DNA from: Oscillospiraceae bacterium
GTDB taxonomy: Bacteria; Bacillota; Clostridia; Oscillospirales; Oscillospiraceae
Direction of reading: 5' to 3'
Length of the DNA: 20,821 nucleotides
NCBI GenBank assembly: GCA_018265835.1
Contig: JABLYK010000039.1
Coordinates: forward strand, 1-20,821
In this document: positions 17,238 through 20,821 of the stretch, in pieces
Position numbering within the stretch: the first letter of the stretch is position 1
Layout: each line of letters begins with the position of its first letter
Position numbers and translations under genes: made by a program
The notes under the pieces: generated by a model
What the model was told of the DNA's origin: nothing
What the model saw: only the letters and a program-made list of their open reading frames with translations
Database searches by the model: none

Positions 17238-17331
17238 AGAAAAAGGCGCTGCCGATAAGCGGTTTGGCCTTTTATCAGGTTTCTTTTATTTTAGAAACCG
17301 TCACTCTGACCAGTGGCGGTTTCTGCTTTTT
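17238..17331 (+). ncRNA. Candidate small RNA, module copy 2 (orphan)
   Basis: The predicted RNA of about 94 nt carries GGCGCTG (17245-17251) and GCGGTT (17259-17264) near its 5' end. Its terminator stem is 17293-17305 with 17312-17324, loop CTGACC, T run 17327-17331. It is built like copies 1 and 3, but the facing gene is decayed, so it lacks its cis partner. It could still act on related mRNAs in trans through the shared 5' and terminator sequences. Confidence 0.7.
17301..17330 (-). pseudogene. Remnant of the mini-protein gene, copy 2
   Basis: Read on the minus strand, the sequence ending at the TGA (17303-17301) encodes KSRNRHWSE, matching the tails KSKNRHSAK and KGRNRHPGR of the intact copies. 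The start codon, ribosome site and conserved leader are missing, replaced by a GC-rich repeat. At the right end TTGACA survives (17473-17468), but the position of the -10 reads TTCCCG, so the promoter is dead. Confidence 0.6.
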
Positions 17332-17440
17332 GCGTCAGAACGGGCGCGCTCCGCTCCGTCGCCGCGCAAGCGCGCCGTCTTCGCATCCGCTTCCCCGTTC
17401 TTCCTTTTCCTCCGGAATCGCTTCGCTGAATTCCGGAGGA
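17332..17440. repeat. CGTCAGAACGG-type intergenic repeat with terminal hairpin
   Basis: It begins CGTCAGAACGGGCGC, passes through CCGCTTCCCCGTTCTTCCTT, and ends in a perfect 11-bp inverted repeat, TCCTCCGGAAT (17408-17418) with its complement (17430-17440). The same order of blocks occurs on the minus strand at 20347-20237, and a short form occurs at 7070-7110. It has replaced the front of the mini-protein gene in copy 2. Confidence 0.6.
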
Positions 17441-17502
17441 GAAACGGGAAAATGTTACACCACGTTTTGTCAATTGCGGCGCAGTGAAATTGGACTTCAA
17501 GG

Positions 17503-17531
17503 TTGACAAATGGGGCGGGCGTGGATATAAT
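17503..17531 (+). promoter_or_regulatory. Perfect consensus promoter of antisense RNA, copy 3
   Basis: TTGACA (17503-17508), 17 bp, TATAAT (17526-17531). This is the third perfect match in the window, again followed by GAAAACAGAAAAG. Confidence 0.88.
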
Positions 17532-17537
17532 GAAAAC

Positions 17538-17630
17538 AGAAAAGGCGCTGCAACAAGCGGTTAGCCCGATAAGTTAAGGAAACTCAAAATGAGAAACCGT
17601 CACCTGCCGGGGTGGCGGTTTCTGCCTTTT
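17538..17630 (+). ncRNA. Candidate antisense small RNA, module copy 3
   Basis: The predicted RNA of about 93 nt carries the same GGCGCTGCAACAAGCGGTT block (17544-17562) as copy 1. The terminator stem is 17593-17604 with 17611-17622, loop TGCCGG, then CTGCCTTTT. Relative to copies 1 and 2 the innermost stem pair changes from T-A to C-G on both sides, which supports a real RNA structure. The last 31 bases are antisense to the 3' end of the mini-protein gene at 17600-17683. Confidence 0.72.
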
Positions 17631-17683
17631 ATACGAATCGTCACCGTATATCCAAAGATATGTAGTGTGATTGTAATTGGCAT
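17600..17683 (-). CDS. 27-residue basic mini-protein, module copy 3 (candidate type I toxin)
   Basis: The ATG at 17683 follows GGGGGTGA (17696-17689) by 5 bases; the stop is at 17602-17600. The peptide begins MPITITLHIFGYTVTIRI. Hydrophobic residues alternate at 3, 5, 7, 9 and 12, 14, 16, 18, with a likely turn at F10-G11, and it ends in KGRNRHPGR. By hand alignment, 10 of 27 positions are identical to copy 1 (M1, I3, T4, T6, L7, V14, K19, N22, R23, H24), with no gaps. The shared length, start signals, leader and facing RNA argue strongly that it is a real gene. Function is unknown: a toxin, a signalling peptide or a dual-function RNA are all possible. Confidence 0.75.
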   Translation of the reverse strand: MPITITLHIFGYTVTIRIKGRNRHPGR

Positions 17684-17688
17684 ATGCC

Positions 17689-17708
17689 TCACCCCCTCTC
17701 AGGGATGT
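17689..17708 (-). promoter_or_regulatory. Ribosome-site hairpin in the mini-protein leader, copy 3
   Basis: CCCT-GAG-AGGG (17704-17694) overlaps the GGGGG ribosome site, exactly as in copy 1, inside a 19-base identical block. It may mask translation until the RNA is processed or bound. Confidence 0.55.
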
Positions 17709-17769
17709 GACTAACCGCCTGTCCGTAAGTACAGCGCCTACCCGCTCGGTTTCCCGGACGGGCATATCC

Positions 17770-17798
17770 ATTCTACACGTTACACCACGTTCTGTCAA
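17770..17798 (-). promoter_or_regulatory. Promoter of the mini-protein mRNA, copy 3
   Basis: On the minus strand: TTGACA (17798-17793), a 17-bp spacer containing AACGTGGTGTAAC, and TAGAAT (17775-17770). The leader would be about 80 bases. The spacer sequence is shared with the dead copy 2 promoter. Confidence 0.75.
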
Positions 17799-17841
17799 TT
17801 GCTGCGCGGATGACCTTGCGCTGTCATTCTGACACAGGGGG

Positions 17842-17871
17842 TTGCTTTTTGGCGCCGGGACGTAGTACAAT
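17842..17871 (+). promoter_or_regulatory. Promoter of the threonine ammonia-lyase operon
   Basis: TTGCTT (17842-17847), an 18-bp spacer, TACAAT (17866-17871). The leader is about 30 bases, too short for a peptide attenuator or a T-box of normal size. Confidence 0.55.
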
Positions 17872-17905
17872 AAGGCCAAAAATTTGGCGTTGGAGGAAAA
17901 AGATT

Positions 17906-19114
17906 ATGGAATTGCCGCTCAGAGAGATCGAACGGGCGTCCAAACGGCTGGAGAACATCATTCACGTGACCCGGCTCGATCTGTCGTCCACGTTTTCGCG
18001 CATGACCGGGGGAGAGATCTACCTCAAGTGCGAGAACCGGCAGAAGACCGGGTCCTTCAAAATCCGCGGCGCAGCCAACAAGATCGCGGCGCTGATCGAG
18101 CGCGGCGACGTGCAGAGCGTCGTGGCATCGTCCGCCGGCAACCACGCGCAGGGCGTCGCCTACGCCGCCGCGCAAAACGGCATCCCCGCGACGATCGTCA
18201 TGCCCGCCGCCGCGCCGATCGCCAAGGTGCAGGCCACCGAGGGCTACGGCGCAAAGGTTGTGCTGCACGGCGACTGCTACGACGATGCGTACAGCAGGGC
18301 GATGGAGATCTGCGAGCAGGAGCACGCGACGTTCCTGCACCCGTACAACGACCCCGAGGTCATGGCCGGGCAGGGCACCATCGGGCTGGAGATCCTGCGC
18401 GAACTGCCGACGGTGGATATGGTCATCGTCCCGGCGGGCGGCGGCGGGCTGCTGTCCGGCGTGGCCGCGTGCGTCAAGCAGGTCAACCCGCGTGTCAAAG
18501 TCATCGGCGTGCAGGCCGAGGGCGCGGACGCAATTTACCGGAGTTTCAGAGAAAAGCGCTATGTCTCGACCGAGACCGTTTCGACGATTGCGGACGGCAT
18601 CGCCGTCAAATGCCCCGGCGACCTGACGGTGGAGCTGATTAACCGGTATGTGGACGACGTGGTGACCGTGTCGGACATGGAGATCAGCGAGGCGATCATG
18701 CTGCTGCTCGAGCGCACGAAGCAGCTCGTGGAGCCTGCGGGCGCAACGCCCGTGGCCGCGTGTCTCGCGGGGAAGCTCGACGTGCAGGGCAAAAAGGTCG
18801 TGTGCGTGCTCTCCGGCGGCAACATCGACGTCGGCTTCGTGCACCGCATCATCGAGCAGGGCCTCGTTTCGCGCGGGCGGCGGCTGCGGTTCACCACCAA
18901 GCTGCCCGACAAGCCCGGCGCACTGGGGCATCTGCTGCTGCACCTGTCCGACTGCGGCGCGAACATCATCTCCATCGAGCACGACAAGCTCTCGCCCGAC
19001 CTCGGCCCGACCGATACGCTGGTGCACATCGCCTGCGAGGTCGGCGGCACGGCGCACGGGCAGGCGCTGCTGGCGTCTCTGAAGGAACAGAACTATCAAG
19101 TCATTTTGGATTAA
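17906..19114 (+). CDS. ilvA: Threonine ammonia-lyase (EC 4.3.1.19)
   Basis: This PLP enzyme converts L-threonine to 2-oxobutanoate and ammonia, the entry to isoleucine synthesis or a step in threonine catabolism. The 402-residue protein shows the PLP lysine K52 in KTGSFKIRGA, the cofactor-contacting SSAGNHAQG (75-83), the phosphate-binding GGGG loop (178-181) and a late SGGN. A C-terminal ACT domain (from about residue 325, with TKLPDKPGALGHLLLHLS) suggests allosteric control. GGAGG lies 9 bases before ATG 17906. At about 400 residues with a single ACT-like domain it fits the shorter TdcB-like/Firmicute type rather than the long E. coli IlvA. ridA follows after 13 bases. Confidence 0.95.
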   Translation: MELPLREIERASKRLENIIHVTRLDLSSTFSRMTGGEIYLKCENRQKTGSFKIRGAANKIAALIERGDVQSVVASSAGNHAQGVAYAAAQNGIPATIVMPAAAPIAKVQATEGYGAKVVLHGDCYDDAYSRAMEICEQEHATFLHPYNDPEVMAGQGTIGLEILRELPTVDMVIVPAGGGGLLSGVAACVKQVNPRVKVIGVQAEGADAIYRSFREKRYVSTETVSTIADGIAVKCPGDLTVELINRYVDDVVTVSDMEISEAIMLLLERTKQLVEPAGATPVAACLAGKLDVQGKKVVCVLSGGNIDVGFVHRIIEQGLVSRGRRLRFTTKLPDKPGALGHLLLHLSDCGANIISIEHDKLSPDLGPTDTLVHIACEVGGTAHGQALLASLKEQNYQVILD

Positions 19115-19127
19115 AGGAGTTGTTCGC

Positions 19128-19505
19128 ATGAAAGAAATCAAAACGACAAAGGCGCCCGGCGCCATTGGACCGTATTCGCAGGCGATCGAGGTCAACGGCC
19201 TTGTCTATACCTCCGGCCAGATCGGCATCGACCCCGCCACCGGCGCAATCGCCGCGGGCGTCGAGGCGCAGGCGCATCAGGTCTGCAAGAACCTGACGGA
19301 GCTGCTCAAGGCCGCCGGCACGTCCATGGACAACGTCGTCAAGACGACCGTGTTCATCAAGGACATGAACGACTTCGGCACCGTAAACGGCATCTATGCG
19401 CAGTACTTCACCGAGCCGTACCCGGCGCGCTCCTGCGTCGAGGTCGCGCGTCTGCCGAAGGACGTGCTCGTCGAGATCGAGGTCATTGCGGAGGCGCAGA
19501 AGTGA
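19128..19505 (+). CDS. ridA: Reactive enamine/imine deaminase RidA
   Basis: RidA (YjgF/YER057c/UK114 family) hydrolyses the enamine and imine intermediates, such as 2-iminobutanoate and 2-aminoacrylate, that threonine and serine dehydratases release, and so protects PLP enzymes. The 125-residue length is normal. Visible features are GPYSQAI (14-20), the SGQIGIDP strand, the catalytic R101 in PARSCVEV, and E116, placed 15 residues after the arginine as in characterised homologues. AAAGGAG lies 8 bases before ATG 19128. It is directly downstream of the lyase that makes its substrate and shares its operon and terminator. Confidence 0.96.
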   Translation: MKEIKTTKAPGAIGPYSQAIEVNGLVYTSGQIGIDPATGAIAAGVEAQAHQVCKNLTELLKAAGTSMDNVVKTTVFIKDMNDFGTVNGIYAQYFTEPYPARSCVEVARLPKDVLVEIEVIAEAQK

Positions 19506-19548
19506 CACTGTGATGTCATTCTCCGCTGTTCCGGGACAAGAAAAACAG

Positions 19549-19583
19549 AAAAGCCACGCACCCTTCCGGGTGCGTGGCTTTTT
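19549..19583. terminator. Bidirectional terminator after ridA
   Basis: A perfect 15-bp stem (19549-19563 with 19568-19582) with a TTCC loop. It is T-rich on the plus side (CTTTTTGC) and on the minus side (TTTTCTGTTTTTC), so it ends ridA and can also end the minus-strand gene that stops at 19639. Confidence 0.92.
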
Positions 19584-19638
19584 GCACATGCGGCTTACAT
19601 AATGTTTTTTCGGTGAAGTGGTTGCTGAACGAAACAAA

Positions 19639-19890
19639 TTAGCCCTTCAGGCCGTTTTGCTGGCGCTCCATGTTCTCGACGACGATGTCGAAAATGTCGC
19701 CGAGGGAGGCGCAGTATTCGAGCACCTTCCAGGGAATGTTGGTGTGAAAGTGTACTTTTATCAGGCTTTCATCGCCAACTGCGAGCAGGCAGTCGCCGGG
19801 GATGTTCTGTGTGATGTAGTCGTGGATCGCGTCCTCGTCGAGGTCGTGACCCTCGATGAGCAGCTGGGTGTCAAAGACATATTCAAGCAT
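19639..19890 (-). CDS. Stand-alone C-terminal domain of a FakA/YloV (DAK2-like) protein
   Basis: The 83-residue protein matches only the end of the fatty-acid kinase FakA/YloV family as I know it. YVFDTQLLIEGHDLDEDAI corresponds to the YCTEF-like strand, GDCLLAVGDESLIKVHFHTN to the characteristic VVGDDxLVKVHVHTN segment, and PWKVLEYCASLGDIFDIVVENMERQ to the closing helix and strand. The large N-terminal kinase part is missing, and no upstream in-frame remnant is seen. AAAGGAG lies 10 bases before ATG 19890, so it is a real short gene, not a degraded end. It may act as a binding module or be a domain spin-off; no catalytic activity is expected. Confidence 0.8.
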   Translation of the reverse strand: MLEYVFDTQLLIEGHDLDEDAIHDYITQNIPGDCLLAVGDESLIKVHFHTNIPWKVLEYCASLGDIFDIVVENMERQQNGLKG

Positions 19891-19981
19891 GGTGAGTGAC
19901 TCCTTTTTAGTTTACATAATTATTTGGGGGCGCGGGAACATATCTGCGTTGCGATGCGCAGTGCGTAACGTGGCTGGGTAA

Positions 19982-20094
19982 TCCACCCCATTTCTTTCTG
20001 CTCGTGCAGAAAGAAACCGGGTGGAGCCTGAAAGAAAGACACGCCAAAGGGGGATGTGGGCCCCCCTTTGGAACCCCCCAGCGACTGACGCTGG
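19982..20094. repeat. Composite intergenic repeat with three hairpins
   Basis: Three palindromes in series. A long hairpin (19982-20024) combines TCCACCC/GGGTGGA with TTTCTTTCTGC/GCAGAAAGAAA around TCGT. CCAAAGGGGG pairs with CCCCCTTTGG (20044-20053 and 20062-20071). CCAGCG pairs with CGCTGG (20078-20083 and 20089-20094). There are no clean U tracts. I recall this block as common between genes of gut Clostridia. The open frames through it are by-products. Confidence 0.6.
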
Positions 20095-20160
20095 CGGTAA
20101 AATTGGCTTGGCACTATAGGGTCACCACTTATCCCTATGTCTTACGATGGCTGTCGTCTG

Positions 20161-20347
20161 GCGCGAACGCAAGCGGTTCGCGCGCCGAAACCGTCGTCCG
20201 ACCTTTTGGCCCGGCGCGTATCGCACGCCCGCGTCCTCGAACCGAAGCCCAGCGGAGCGGGTTCGGTTCGATAAGGAAGAACGGGGAAATGGATGTGGAG
20301 CTTTCCCGCTTGCCGGGGAAGCGGAACGCAATGCGCCCGTTCTGACG
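20161..20347. repeat. CGTCAGAACGG-type repeat downstream of lepA
   Basis: Read on the minus strand, it begins within 3 bases of the lepA stop with CGTCAGAACGGGCGC. It continues through TTCCGCTTCCCC and CCCCGTTCTTCCTT, then forms a 10-bp inverted repeat (20237-20246 with 20262-20271, TCGAACCGAA-type). Another palindrome, GCGCGAAC/GTTCGCGC (20161-20168 and 20176-20183), follows. The order of blocks matches 17332-17440. The stretch 20095-20160 between the repeats shows nothing I can name. Confidence 0.55.

Positions 20348-20821
<474 letters not shown>

Larger units (their letters stand above)
17544..17738. repeat. Inverted blocks enclosing mini-protein module copy 3
   Basis: GGCGCTG (17544-17550) and GCGGTT (17557-17562) on the left face the complementary AACCGCC (17713-17719) and CAGCGCC (17732-17738) on the right, as in copy 1. 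Confidence 0.6.

Noticed and set aside
17080..17487. 135-codon plus-strand frame across the VWA upstream region and copy 2
   Set aside because: It runs through the RNA promoter and terminator of copy 2 and has no ribosome site; composition is not protein-like.
17291..17509. 72-codon minus frame over copy 2
   Set aside because: It is in a different frame from the NRH-tail remnant and crosses dead promoter and repeat sequence, so it is not an intact version of the mini-protein.
19982..20094. CRISPR array or tRNA in the repeat-rich end region
   Set aside because: The palindromes differ from each other and are not evenly spaced, and no cloverleaf with a TTCGA-type arm at the right place could be formed.
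20004..20345. 113-codon plus frame containing KERHAKGGCGPPFG
   Set aside because: It lies wholly within palindromic repeats. I recall similar translations as common spurious annotations in gut Clostridia.

Overview
The window looks like a chromosomal segment of a moderately GC-rich Firmicute of the class Clostridia, most likely an Oscillospiraceae/Ruminococcaceae-type gut anaerobe. The evidence is the strong GGAGG-type ribosome sites, the consensus sigma-A promoters, the family-level look of ClpB, LepA, AEC and the two-component/ABC genes, and several intergenic palindromic repeats that I recall as typical of gut Clostridia. No species can be named from sequence alone. I saw no tRNA, rRNA, CRISPR array, transposase or phage gene.

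Layout. (1) 1-3.6 kb: a promoter with twin TTATATAA sites drives a ribbon-helix-helix protein gene, followed 30 bases later by clpB. (2) 3.6-5.0 kb: a small XRE regulator, and an AEC-family transporter on the opposite strand. (3) 5.0-10.7 kb: an OmpR-type response regulator and a short histidine kinase, then an ATPase and a 916-residue FtsX-type permease. This looks like a sensing/export locus, and an RNA/mini-protein module (copy 1) lies between kinase and ATPase. (4) 10.7-17.0 kb, minus strand: a peptide-modification-like locus. In transcription order it holds a secreted von Willebrand A (VWA) protein, an 89-residue Cys-containing precursor-like peptide, a terminator, an HPr-kinase-like P-loop protein, a radical SAM/SPASM enzyme and a membrane-anchored protein. 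The VWA and peptide genes look less GC-rich than the rest. (5) 17.2-17.8 kb: two more copies of the RNA/mini-protein module, one decayed and one intact. (6) 17.8-19.6 kb: threonine ammonia-lyase with ridA, a classic metabolic pair. (7) 19.6-20.8 kb: an orphan gene matching only the C-terminal domain of FakA/YloV, a repeat-filled intergenic region, and the 3' end of lepA.

The most interesting item is the repeated module at 6824-7165, 17203-17473 (decayed) and 17503-17798. Each copy has a rightward RNA of about 95-100 nt from a perfect TTGACA-17-TATAAT promoter, ending in a covarying hairpin terminator. Facing it in the two intact copies is a leftward mRNA from TTGACA-17-TAaAAT or TTGACA-17-TAgAAT. 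That mRNA encodes a 27-residue peptide with a strong ribosome site, a predicted amphipathic beta-hairpin and a basic NRH tail. The RNA terminator is antisense to the peptide's 3' end, and inverted sequence blocks would let the mRNA ends pair. The layout resembles convergent type I toxin-antitoxin loci, but the peptide is not the usual single transmembrane helix. I know of no named family that matches it.
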